Shown here piece after piece: positions 54,797 through 62,232 of a stretch of 64,000 bases of DNA. The position numbers and the translations under genes are program-made. This stretch comes from Phycisphaerae bacterium RAS2 (lineage in GTDB: Bacteria; Planctomycetota; Phycisphaerae; UBA1845; UTPLA1): contig CP036352.1 of assembly GCA_007753915.1 (NCBI GenBank), forward strand, positions 1,736,001-1,800,000. Direction: 5' to 3'. Numbering within the stretch: the first letter of the stretch is position 1; each line of letters opens with the position of its first letter. Under the pieces are notes generated by a model. It was not told the DNA's origin and did no database searches. It saw only the letters and a program-made list of their open reading frames with translations.

Positions 54797-56640
54797 AGCG
54801 TAACATTGCCTGGACTCTGATATTCGTTACCGCGACCGGAACCGGGGGCGCCTTGCCCAGCGTCGCGGAGGAACCGAACCCCACGACCCAGGTCGCGTCG
54901 CGTGAATCGGCCGGGACGATCACGCTGAACATCGACAAGGGCGAAATCGGCGATGCGCTTCGCCTGGTCGCGGAACAGGGCGGGTTGAACCTCGTCGTCG
55001 GCCCGGAAGTCAAAGGCGAAGTTTCGGTCTACCTGGCGAATGCGAAGCTGGAAACGGCATTGCGTGCGATCGCGGTCAACAACGGATTCGCCTACAGCGT
55101 GGACGAGGGTGTGATCACGGTTTCCAAGCCGCCGGAGCGCCTGCCGGAGTCGGCGCTTCCGCCGCCGCCGATGGTGACACGCGTGTTCACGCTTCGCTCG
55201 ATGGACGCCGAGCGCGTGCGCGATGCGCTGGAGTATGCCCTGACGAAGTACGGCAAAATGAAAGTGCTGAACGAGAACAGCAACCCCGGTTACGGGTCGC
55301 AGCGCCTGACCAACCTTGCGGGTGATTTTCAGCAGGAGCAGGGCGGCGGCAATGTCTCGGCCGCGGCGCTTGGCGGCAACGGGGCGCAGAACGGCGCGTT
55401 TGGCGGCGCAGGCAATGTCGGCGCGCAAACAGGCTTAAACGGTGCGCCGGGCCAGGGCATGATGGGCGCGGGCTATCCGCGAAACGCCGCCAAGCTCGTC
55501 GTGACGGACGTAGCGGAGAATGTGGATCGAATCGCCGAACTGGTGGCCGATCTGGATCGCCTGCCGCCGCAGGTGCTGATCGAGGCGCGCATCGTTGAAA
55601 TGAGCGTGATCCTCCAGCGACAGCTCGGCATCGACTGGGATGTCAACGTCCTGGCGAATGGACCGATCCTCAATCACGAGTTACCGCTTGATTGGCGCGC
55701 CGGGTTCGCCTCCGGCTCGCAGGTTCGACGCAACGCCAGCGGCACGGCACAGTCCACGGCGGGGCTGGCCCTAGGCAGCGTGGACTTCTCTCGCCTGACG
55801 GCGCTGCTGCGGATTCACCAGAGCGACAACGCCGTTCGCCTGCTCGCCAACCCGCGCCTGCTGGTCTACAACAACCACAGCGCGAGCATCCTCGTCGGCG
55901 AGCGCTACCCGATCCTCCAAGCCAACATCACCGACTTCGGCACTGTCACCGAGGCTTTTGACACGTACATCCCCGTGGGCGTTCAGCTCGAAGTCACACC
56001 GACCATCATGATGGACGGCAGCATCAGCATCCTCGTTCACCCGGCGACCAGTTCGCTGGGCGACGACGTGGTGGGCACGACCGGCCTGCGCGTGGCGCGC
56101 ATCCTGACGCGCGAGATTGATACGCGTGTCATCATGCAGGACGGCGACACGATCGTGCTGGGCGGCCTGATCAGCGATCGAAAGACTCGAAACGTTCAGA
56201 AAATTCCGGGGCTGGGCGACCTGCCCGTGCTGGATGTGTTCTTCCGTCAGGAGAACCCCGGCACGGACCGCGTGGATCTGCTGGTGTTCCTGACGGCGCG
56301 GGTTCAGGGCGCGACGGAGATCAACGAGCGCGATCAGCGCGTGTTCGACATGTACAAACCGCAGTTTAAGCAGATCGATCGCGTCCAGGACGTGCCCGTA
56401 CACTTCGAAGTGCCCACGGAGTTTGAGATGCCCAGGCCGATGTTCGGCGACCCGACGAACGTGGCCGACGACGACGTGCTGGACAAACCCGCGCCGGAAG
56501 CGGCTCCGGGCGCGACGGAGGAATCGCCGGCTCCTACGAAGGAGGGCGAGGAGTCGGTCGAAGAAGAGGCCGAGGCGGCGACGGAGCAGCCCGAAACTTC
56601 GCGCGTCGTGGCCAATCGGCCGATGAAGCTGGATGAGTAG
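54793..56640 (+). CDS. secretin (GspD/PilQ family outer-membrane channel)
   Basis: 615 residues with a signal peptide (about 1-23). STN-like and N-domains lie at about 35-175 (GEIGDALRLVAEQGGLNLVVGPEVKGEV). A Gly/Asn/Gln-rich linker is at 175-225. An N-domain (VVTDVAENVDRIAELVADLDRLPPQVLIEARIVEMS) leads to the secretin channel domain at about 330-505, with SILVGERYPI, GVQLEVTPTI and GDTIVLGGLISDRKTRNVQKIPGLGDLP. The C-terminal 110 residues are Glu/Pro/Ala-rich and may bind a pilotin. It forms the ring through which the pilus or substrate passes. Confidence 0.96.
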   Translation: MKRNIAWTLIFVTATGTGGALPSVAEEPNPTTQVASRESAGTITLNIDKGEIGDALRLVAEQGGLNLVVGPEVKGEVSVYLANAKLETALRAIAVNNGFAYSVDEGVITVSKPPERLPESALPPPPMVTRVFTLRSMDAERVRDALEYALTKYGKMKVLNENSNPGYGSQRLTNLAGDFQQEQGGGNVSAAALGGNGAQNGAFGGAGNVGAQTGLNGAPGQGMMGAGYPRNAAKLVVTDVAENVDRIAELVADLDRLPPQVLIEARIVEMSVILQRQLGIDWDVNVLANGPILNHELPLDWRAGFASGSQVRRNASGTAQSTAGLALGSVDFSRLTALLRIHQSDNAVRLLANPRLLVYNNHSASILVGERYPILQANITDFGTVTEAFDTYIPVGVQLEVTPTIMMDGSISILVHPATSSLGDDVVGTTGLRVARILTREIDTRVIMQDGDTIVLGGLISDRKTRNVQKIPGLGDLPVLDVFFRQENPGTDRVDLLVFLTARVQGATEINERDQRVFDMYKPQFKQIDRVQDVPVHFEVPTEFEMPRPMFGDPTNVADDDVLDKPAPEAAPGATEESPAPTKEGEESVEEEAEAATEQPETSRVVANRPMKLDE

Positions 56641-56667
56641 CACGCGCGAAGTGGGGAGGCAGTAGCC

Positions 56668-57201
56668 ATGAATGGATGGAAGTGCAGGTTGTTGGCGCTG
56701 GTCACGGTTGCAGTGGTTGGCAGCAGCGGTTGTGCCCGTCATGCACAAGGCGACCCGAAGGCGGCGCGCATGGCGGAGGTCGTTCGCGAGGATGAAGACC
56801 TCCTGACGCCGGCGCAGCGCGATCAGCGCTATCGCGAGGCGTTTGATCAGGGTGTGGCGATGGTGCGTCGGACGCAATACGGCCCGGCGCTGGCGGCGTT
56901 TGAAGAAGCGCTTCGACTCAAACCCGATTCCGTGGATGCGCAGTTCAACCTCGCGGCGTGTTACGAAGCCGTGGGGGACCCGCTTCGCGCGATTCACCTG
57001 TACAAGTCACTGATCGCGCAAACGCCGAACGACCCGGACTGTTACGCGAATCTCGGTACGAGTTACATCAAGATGTTCCATCGCGAAAAGACGCCGTCGT
57101 GGCGCGACATGGCCATCGAGTCTTGGCGCCGCTCTCTCGCGATCAATCCCCATCAGCCGCACGTTAAACAGTTCATCGCGACGGCCTCGAAAGGAAGTTG
57201 A
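56668..57201 (+). CDS. TPR lipoprotein, likely secretin accessory
   Basis: 177 residues. A lipoprotein signal ends VVGSSGC (Cys22). Three to four TPR units follow at about 60-165 (YGPALAAFEEALRLKPDSVDAQFNLAACYEAVGDPLRAIHLYKSLIAQTPND and others). Its place right after the secretin gene suggests a PilF/PilW-type pilotin that helps secretin reach the outer membrane, although the sequence only shows a TPR lipoprotein. Confidence 0.85.
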   Translation: MNGWKCRLLALVTVAVVGSSGCARHAQGDPKAARMAEVVREDEDLLTPAQRDQRYREAFDQGVAMVRRTQYGPALAAFEEALRLKPDSVDAQFNLAACYEAVGDPLRAIHLYKSLIAQTPNDPDCYANLGTSYIKMFHREKTPSWRDMAIESWRRSLAINPHQPHVKQFIATASKGS

Positions 57202-57204
57202 CGC

Positions 57205-58161
57205 ATGCCCGCGCCGGCGCAAATCCTCGCCGCGATTCGCGCGCAGCCGAAAATTCCCGCGCCGTCGCAGGCCGTCTCGAAAGTGCTGGAGCTGACGCGC
57301 GACCCCGAGTGCGCGGTACCCAAACTGGCTGATGTGATCAGCAAGGATCCCGGCCTCACGGTGCAACTCCTCCGCCAGGCCAACAGCGCGCTCTACGGCT
57401 GCGCGAATCCGACCAGCTCGGTGAATCATGCGTGCGTTCGACTGGGTATCAAGCGCGTTCGATCGGCCGTCATCAATCAACACATCGTCAACGGACTAAG
57501 CAAAGTTTTTCCGAAGTCGTTCGATCCTTCTCGATTCTGGCAGTCGGCGCTGGCGATCAGCGTCGCCGCGCAGGAACTGGCCAAGCGCGTTGATCCTTCC
57601 TGCGCGGAGGATGCCGGGACGGCTGGGTTGCTCTGCGATCTGGGAATCGGCCTGTTGGCGTCGGCGATTCCCGAAGAATACAAGCCGGTGCTGGCTGAAT
57701 TGCCGCGCGTGGGGCTGGGTGGCGTGCATCGACTCGAGACGCCGCTCATCGGACTGACGCATGCCGAGACGGCTGCAGCCGTGTTGACGGACTGGAAGCT
57801 GGAAGCACCGATCGTCGATGCAGTGAAGAAGCATCACTTCGATCTGGCAACGCGAGCGGGAGGGGAGTCCGGCAACGAAGGACCGTCGCCGCTGGCACGG
57901 ATCGTTCGTTCGGCGGTAATTCTTTCCGAAATCGCGCTGGACGGCTCCGAGATGGAGCGCATCGACGACCTGTTTCGCCACGTTGAGACGCTCGCGCCGC
58001 AGGCCGATGCGCTCGTGGGCGAGCTGCTGGACTCGCTCGTCACGACGATTCAGGCGACGGCGCAGTCGCTTAGCGTGGAACTCGGCGACATCAACGACAT
58101 GGAAGCCAATCTGGCGCGCCTCGTCAGCCAGGCGCTGGAATCAGAAGAAGCGCAGGCGTAA
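57205..58161 (+). CDS. HDOD-domain signalling protein
   Basis: 318 residues, three bases after the TPR lipoprotein. The HDOD domain spans about 15-215: IPAPSQAVSKVLELTRDPECAVPKLADVISKDPGLTVQLLRQANSALYG is the classical opening. VNHACVRLGIKRVRSAVI follows, and the degenerate HD position reads CDLGIGLL. HDOD proteins lack the metal-dependent phosphohydrolase residues and usually act as regulatory scaffolds in motility and c-di-GMP circuits. No output domain is fused. It ends the pilus operon; the bactofilin gene is convergent 15 bases further on. Confidence 0.92.
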   Translation: MPAPAQILAAIRAQPKIPAPSQAVSKVLELTRDPECAVPKLADVISKDPGLTVQLLRQANSALYGCANPTSSVNHACVRLGIKRVRSAVINQHIVNGLSKVFPKSFDPSRFWQSALAISVAAQELAKRVDPSCAEDAGTAGLLCDLGIGLLASAIPEEYKPVLAELPRVGLGGVHRLETPLIGLTHAETAAAVLTDWKLEAPIVDAVKKHHFDLATRAGGESGNEGPSPLARIVRSAVILSEIALDGSEMERIDDLFRHVETLAPQADALVGELLDSLVTTIQATAQSLSVELGDINDMEANLARLVSQALESEEAQA

Positions 58162-58176
58162 AGCCGAGCCCGTGAA

Positions 58177-58638
58177 TCAGCCGGGGACGCGCACTTCGGC
58201 CGGCCGCGGCGTCGGTGCGGGGGCCGGTCGCGGGGTGGGGCGCTGCATGTCGGCGCCGGGTGCCGACTCCTGCGCCATCGGACGACGCATCGGAGCATCA
58301 GCAGCGGCCTGACCCACGACGACGTTCCCGATGAAGATCGCGCCGTCGGCGATCTCAAGCCGATTCGCGCGAAGATCGCCCTCGACCTTTGCCGTTGCGA
58401 GCAGGTGCAGCTTTTCCGAGACGACGAAATTGCCCTTGCACTCGCCTTCGAGGCGCACGTTTGACGCTTCGATGTTCGCCGTGACGCGCGAACCCTCGGC
58501 CACGTGAAGCGTGCCCTTGGATTTGATGTGCCCGTCGAAGCCGCCTTCGATGCGAACGCCTTTTTCAAAACTCAACTCGCCCTTGAAGCGGGCGTCAGGA
58601 CCGATCACCGTTGGAAAGTCGCCGCTCATATCCGCCAT
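58177..58638 (-). CDS. bactofilin cytoskeletal protein
   Basis: 153 residues. A bactofilin domain spans about 10-105 with the characteristic six-residue beta-helix repeats: VIGPDARFKGELSFEKGVRIEGGFDGHIKSKGTLHVAEGSRVTANIEASNVRLEG and so on. A short N-terminal tail and a Pro/Arg-rich C-terminal tail (about 110-153) are probably disordered. Bactofilins polymerise without nucleotide into membrane-associated filaments and organise cell-shape or motility components. A promoter is seen about 110-140 bases upstream. Confidence 0.95.
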   Translation of the reverse strand: MADMSGDFPTVIGPDARFKGELSFEKGVRIEGGFDGHIKSKGTLHVAEGSRVTANIEASNVRLEGECKGNFVVSEKLHLLATAKVEGDLRANRLEIADGAIFIGNVVVGQAAADAPMRRPMAQESAPGADMQRPTPRPAPAPTPRPAEVRVPG

Positions 58639-58747
58639 CGTCTTATCCTCCAGCGCCGCGCGGTGGCCGCGCGAGCAATGCGCAAATCATGCGCAGACCA
58701 AAGCTTACGCATCCAATGCAGCTTGTTCCATCCGTGGAAGGCCCGCC

Positions 58748-58775
58748 AGTATATCGTCTGCCTCGGGGAATACAA
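58748..58775 (-). promoter_or_regulatory. promoter of the bactofilin gene
   Basis: On the minus strand TTGTAT (58775-58770) and TATACT (58753-58748) are separated by 16 bases. The predicted transcript would start near 58741 and have a leader of about 100 bases before the ATG at 58638. Confidence 0.5.
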
Positions 58776-58829
58776 TGGCGGGTCGGGCCGGCCCTGGTGC
58801 AGTGAATCGCATGCTAACAGCCGAGGCCG

Positions 58830-59294
58830 TTACTCCTTCTGGTATCGGCCTTCCATGAACGGCCGCCAGTTCTGGCCATCGGGTGAAATGTCCAGACGAA
58901 ATCCGTAGTGTCCCGGTTCGCGCAGGTCAAACACGGCGCGCGACGGCCCGGCGGGCGTCATGCAAGTGAGGGTCAGAACATCGCCGTCGAAACCGCCCTG
59001 GTACGCATGCGGTCCGGCGACTCCCATGTTGTCCCACCAGTGCATCGTATAAAGATTGCCGATTGCGTTGAAAGTGAAGACACCGTGGCCGGTGAAGCTT
59101 GTCGCGCCGTTTCGCTCCTGGCGATAGTCTTGTATCACGGCGAAGTCGCTTAGCGCGACGCGATTCTCAACGAATCCCATCGCCGTCCCTCCGGCCGGGT
59201 CCCACGGAGAGGGATGGATGCGCTCTTCGCCTTTCCATCGGCCCGCGAGCTTTTGCAGTTTTCGATGGCCGTCGGTGGGTTGGGGCATGTTCAT
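58830..59294 (-). CDS. DUF1579-family protein
   Basis: 154 residues, no signal peptide. The opening PTDGHRKLQKLAGRWKGEERIHPSPWDPAGG is typical of DUF1579, whose members are lipocalin-like beta-barrels of unknown function. VIQDYRQERNGATSFTGHGVFTFNAIGNLYTMHWWDN continues the pattern. It is a single gene between bactofilin and the NYN-CSD gene, all on the same strand. Confidence 0.85.
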   Translation of the reverse strand: MNMPQPTDGHRKLQKLAGRWKGEERIHPSPWDPAGGTAMGFVENRVALSDFAVIQDYRQERNGATSFTGHGVFTFNAIGNLYTMHWWDNMGVAGPHAYQGGFDGDVLTLTCMTPAGPSRAVFDLREPGHYGFRLDISPDGQNWRPFMEGRYQKE

Positions 59295-59339
59295 GGCGGA
59301 CCTCCGTGAAACAGGGCTTCGACAGAACCGAACCGGCGA

Positions 59340-60239
59340 TCAGACCAGCGAGACCCGTTTGGCGCAGGGGCCCTTGTGGTTCTGACCGAGGACGTAGCTT
59401 ACTTCGTCGCCGATTCGCAATTCGTTGAAATCGCCGTTCTCAACATCGGTGTAAAAGAAGAACAGGTTTGCGGCCGCGCCGCCCGTCGGCGTGATGAAGC
59501 CGTACCCGTCGAGAAGATTCTGAATCGTGCCGTTTTGCGACTCGGTGGAGATCGGCATGGACGCGCTGTTCGACATGTCGACCGGCGGTCTCGGCTCGCG
59601 CCGCGAGACAAACAGCCCGCTGACGATCGAGTCGCCCGCGCGGTCTCGATCGTCGATGATTTCATGCATCATGACCGGGTAGGTGGTCTCTTCGAGCAGG
59701 GCCTGGGCGGTGCGTGTTTCGCGCTCCATGCCGTTGTGATCGACGTAGGCAAAGTCCCATGCCAGGACCATGACCCGCGCGCCCAGCGTGTTGATCTTGC
59801 GAACGAGCGGCAGGTAGTCGCCGTCACAGGCGATGAGAACAATCACGTCAAAGTGCTTGTGAATCGATTGCTCGAACGCCTCCAGGGCGAACCAGACCTG
59901 CATGTCCTTCGCCCCGTCGCGCGTGCTGGGCAGGTAGTGCGTCGTGACGCCCTCGCGCATCAGCACCTCGTCGAAGGTGCGTTCCTTGCGAAGCAGGTCG
60001 CGCTCGTCGGCATCGGAGGCGCGCAGCCGCGTGCGGAAGTAGTGCGCGTCCACGATCTGGCAATAGCGGATGTCCACGTCTTCACCGCGCGAGACTTCAT
60101 CGCGGATGAAAGTGTGCAGGCCGGAGATGCTGATGCGCGCTTTGCGCTCGTGGTGGTAGTTGTAGTAATTGCTGACGTGGAAGAAAAAATCCCCGTCATA
60201 GAAAACGCCGATGCGAATCAAGCCGCTGCTCGTGGTCAT
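59340..60239 (-). CDS. NYN-domain (PIN-like nuclease) protein fused to a cold-shock domain
   Basis: 299 residues. The NYN/LabA-type domain (about 6-180) has the PIN-like acidic residues: YDGDFFF (Asp near 14 and 16), a mid-domain KDMQVWFALEAFE, and VLIACDGDYLPLVRKINTLGARVMVLAW. These form the metal-dependent ribonuclease-like centre seen in LabA, MARF1 and similar proteins. The last 65 residues (NGTIQNLLDGYGFITP, LFFFYTDVENGDFNELRIGDEVSYVL) form a cold-shock/OB-fold nucleic-acid-binding domain. The domain order suggests an RNA-binding module directing an RNase. A GGAG motif sits ten bases before the ATG. Substrate unknown. Confidence 0.9.
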   Translation of the reverse strand: MTTSSGLIRIGVFYDGDFFFHVSNYYNYHHERKARISISGLHTFIRDEVSRGEDVDIRYCQIVDAHYFRTRLRASDADERDLLRKERTFDEVLMREGVTTHYLPSTRDGAKDMQVWFALEAFEQSIHKHFDVIVLIACDGDYLPLVRKINTLGARVMVLAWDFAYVDHNGMERETRTAQALLEETTYPVMMHEIIDDRDRAGDSIVSGLFVSRREPRPPVDMSNSASMPISTESQNGTIQNLLDGYGFITPTGGAAANLFFFYTDVENGDFNELRIGDEVSYVLGQNHKGPCAKRVSLV

Positions 60240-60409
60240 GATGAATGGCTCCGTAATTCATGAAACCGTTAAATGCAATTCGTCCATGAAACCTAATGCA
60301 AGGCCATGTCCCGCAGGCCGTTGCGCCGTGCGAAGCGTGTATCTTGCGTCCCGGAGCGGGGCGCTGTCAAACCCCGTCAAATCGGCCTCGGACCCGGCCG
60401 CCGAGACGT

Positions 60410-60415
60410 TATAAT
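60410..60415 (+). promoter_or_regulatory. -10 element upstream of the dockerin-bearing protein
   Basis: A perfect TATAAT lies 54 bases before the ATG at 60469. The -35 region is not recognisable at 16-18 bases. The gene also has GGAAGGGGAG immediately before its ATG, so it is probably well translated. Confidence 0.4.
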
Positions 60416-60468
60416 AGGCTCGATTCATCTGAAAACCGGGGTCGCACCAGCAAGAAGGAAGGGGAGCG

Positions 60469-61317
60469 ATGAAGATCAACCAGTTGTTCGCGGCGGCGGT
60501 GTGTCTGGGGCTGCCGTCGGCGGCGTTGGCGACGCCGGTGCAGTTCACCGTGAACCCCGGTTTGAGCAATGTCAACGTGCAGTTGTGCATTCAGGGGAGC
60601 TGCGATTCCGATCCGTCGAGCGTGTCGGGTTTCATGTCGGCGAAGACGCTGCCGGTGCCCGCGCCGGCCGAGGTGACCCTGTACGACTACCAGTTCACGC
60701 TGAACGATCAGATCGACCTGTTCATCAGCTTCAGCATCTTCGGGAACTTCACCGGGACCGGGCAGAACATCAATCTCCTTTACGCCACGCCGGGCGTGCC
60801 GCAGCCGCCGGCGACGGTGCTAGGCAATGCGTTCTCGATCCCCGGTGTGCCGACGAATCAGACCGGCACGTTCACCTACAACGCGACGGGCATCGTTTGC
60901 ACGCTGCTCCAGGGACAGGTGCCGCCGATTCCGTGCAACGGCGCGGTGAATCTCGCGGATCAGGGGACGCAAAGCGGCGACTTGAGCGGCACGCTCGCGG
61001 TCGTCGGCCGCACGGTCACGCTGACGAGCAATCCGAATGTGTCGGTCCCGCTGGACCCGGCGAATCCGAGCCTCGGCAGCCTGACCGTGACGGGGACGAT
61101 CGTCGCGTCGGCGACGATTCCGCTGCGCGGGGATGTCAACTTGAGCGGCGGCGTGAACGGGCTGGACGTGCAGGAGTTCACGCGCGTGATGCTCAACCCC
61201 GGCGGCTTCACCTGGCAGAAGCGCTTCGCGACGGACATGAACGACGACGACGCGTTTGATGCGACAGATGTCGCGATGTTCGTGGATTGCCTGGTGAATG
61301 CGAACTGCCCGGATTAG
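60469..61317 (+). CDS. secreted protein with C-terminal dockerin-like module
   Basis: 282 residues. The signal peptide MKINQLFAAAVCLGLPSAALA has a clear cleavage site. The body (25-215) is a Thr/Val/Pro/Gln-rich beta-sandwich, probably one domain with a possible disulphide (CIQGSC). The C-terminus (about 222-282) has two calcium-loop repeats, GDVNLSGGVNGLDVQEF and TDMNDDDAFDATDVAMF, the dockerin-type duplication often found on planctomycete secreted proteins, where the cohesin partner is commonly unknown. Exported function is unclear. Confidence 0.88.
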   Translation: MKINQLFAAAVCLGLPSAALATPVQFTVNPGLSNVNVQLCIQGSCDSDPSSVSGFMSAKTLPVPAPAEVTLYDYQFTLNDQIDLFISFSIFGNFTGTGQNINLLYATPGVPQPPATVLGNAFSIPGVPTNQTGTFTYNATGIVCTLLQGQVPPIPCNGAVNLADQGTQSGDLSGTLAVVGRTVTLTSNPNVSVPLDPANPSLGSLTVTGTIVASATIPLRGDVNLSGGVNGLDVQEFTRVMLNPGGFTWQKRFATDMNDDDAFDATDVAMFVDCLVNANCPD

Positions 61318-61572
61318 AGCGGTTCCTGAATCCGTTGCCGATCCGAGCCGCGAGCGTAGGGGAGCGGGTTCTTCTTCGCTGAATGGTGAGACTTCGGATG
61401 CGCTAGAACCTTTACCAAGGGTTAGGTAATAAGCTGCGCTCCCGTTGATTTGCTCTTTGATTTGTCAGTGGGCGCGATTGCTCGTCTCATCCGCTTTCAA
61501 AAGAGACCAAAGATCGATAGCGGGGCGTATGGGAACCGATTACATTAGGTGGCAAGTCTATCGGAGAATTCA

Positions 61573-62007
61573 ATGTCCTGGGCCACAAGCAGAAACTATC
61601 TTCTTCCCAACGACGCTAATGCTTTTGACAACGAGCTCTGGTTCAACCTCTGGATGAAAAGGCTGCAGCCCTACAATGAACTCGAACCGGGGGATACGCT
61701 CTATTGGTACGAATCGCCCAGCAATTGCATTGTCTGGAAGAGTCGTGTCGTTTCGGTTTTGCGGTTTTCCTATCAAACAAGAAAAGAAGTCGAGCAAAAG
61801 CTCAACCTGACCCCCGTTCAAGCGGCGCAGAATTATTTCGTCCATGGGCCGGAGGCGGGCTACTGTCTTTCATACAGGGTTGCGGCAATCGAGCGAGTGA
61901 GTATACCGAGGCCAGACGATTTCAAGTTTCCTCGTCAAGGTTGGTTAAAGGTCAGCCCGGAAGTCGTCGCGGCCTGGCACGGGCTGTCGTCAGATTCCGT
62001 CGGCTAA
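61573..62007 (+). CDS. unrecognised 144-residue protein in a lower-GC segment
   Basis: The ATG at 61573 is preceded by CGGAGAATTCA, a good ribosome binding site; an upstream GTG at 61549 is not. The protein begins MSWATSRNYLLPNDANAF and has LEPGDTLYWYESPSNCIVWKSRVV, which vaguely recalls PUA/EVE-type small domains. No catalytic motif is seen. Base composition is visibly more AT-rich than the neighbouring genes (codons such as TTT, AAA, TAT are frequent), suggesting transfer or a recent insertion. I would not assign a function. Confidence 0.6.
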   Translation: MSWATSRNYLLPNDANAFDNELWFNLWMKRLQPYNELEPGDTLYWYESPSNCIVWKSRVVSVLRFSYQTRKEVEQKLNLTPVQAAQNYFVHGPEAGYCLSYRVAAIERVSIPRPDDFKFPRQGWLKVSPEVVAAWHGLSSDSVG

Positions 62008-62046
62008 AAGCGGTCGCTCCGTGTGTACTGGCTATTTGGCCACAAA

Positions 62047-62202
62047 ATGACTATGACTAAACTTTCGGGTCTTTGGATTGCCGTTGGAGGTGGTTCACTG
62101 GCCGAGGCGTTCAAGAGGAGCATCGAAGAACAAGACCAGTTCTCGACCACGGCTACGACTCGCGATGTCAAGCTGCGAAATTCAGAGCTTGCAGCCGTGT
62201 AG
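62047..62202 (+). CDS. possible 51-residue small protein
   Basis: A short frame begins MTMTKLSGLWIAVGGGSLAEAF and ends LRNSELAAV. It lies in the lower-GC island, 39 bases after the previous gene, with a purine-poor upstream region and no good ribosome binding site. It may be a truncated gene remnant or non-coding. The first 20 residues are mildly hydrophobic. Confidence 0.25.
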   Translation: MTMTKLSGLWIAVGGGSLAEAFKRSIEEQDQFSTTATTRDVKLRNSELAAV

Positions 62203-62232
62203 TTTCTTCTCAATTCTGGCAGGGTAAGTCTC

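Noticed and set aside
55771-56997. A 408-residue frame antisense to the secretin
   Set aside because: It is a shadow of the secretin coding sequence, with typical Arg/His-rich composition.
57205-58161. HDOD protein as an active c-di-GMP phosphodiesterase
   Set aside because: The HD metal dyad reads Cys-Asp and the HD-GYP motif is missing, so catalysis is not expected.
60306-61259. A 317-residue forward frame overlapping the dockerin-like protein
   Set aside because: It lacks a signal peptide and family features; the alternative frame has a signal peptide, ribosome binding site and calcium-loop repeats.
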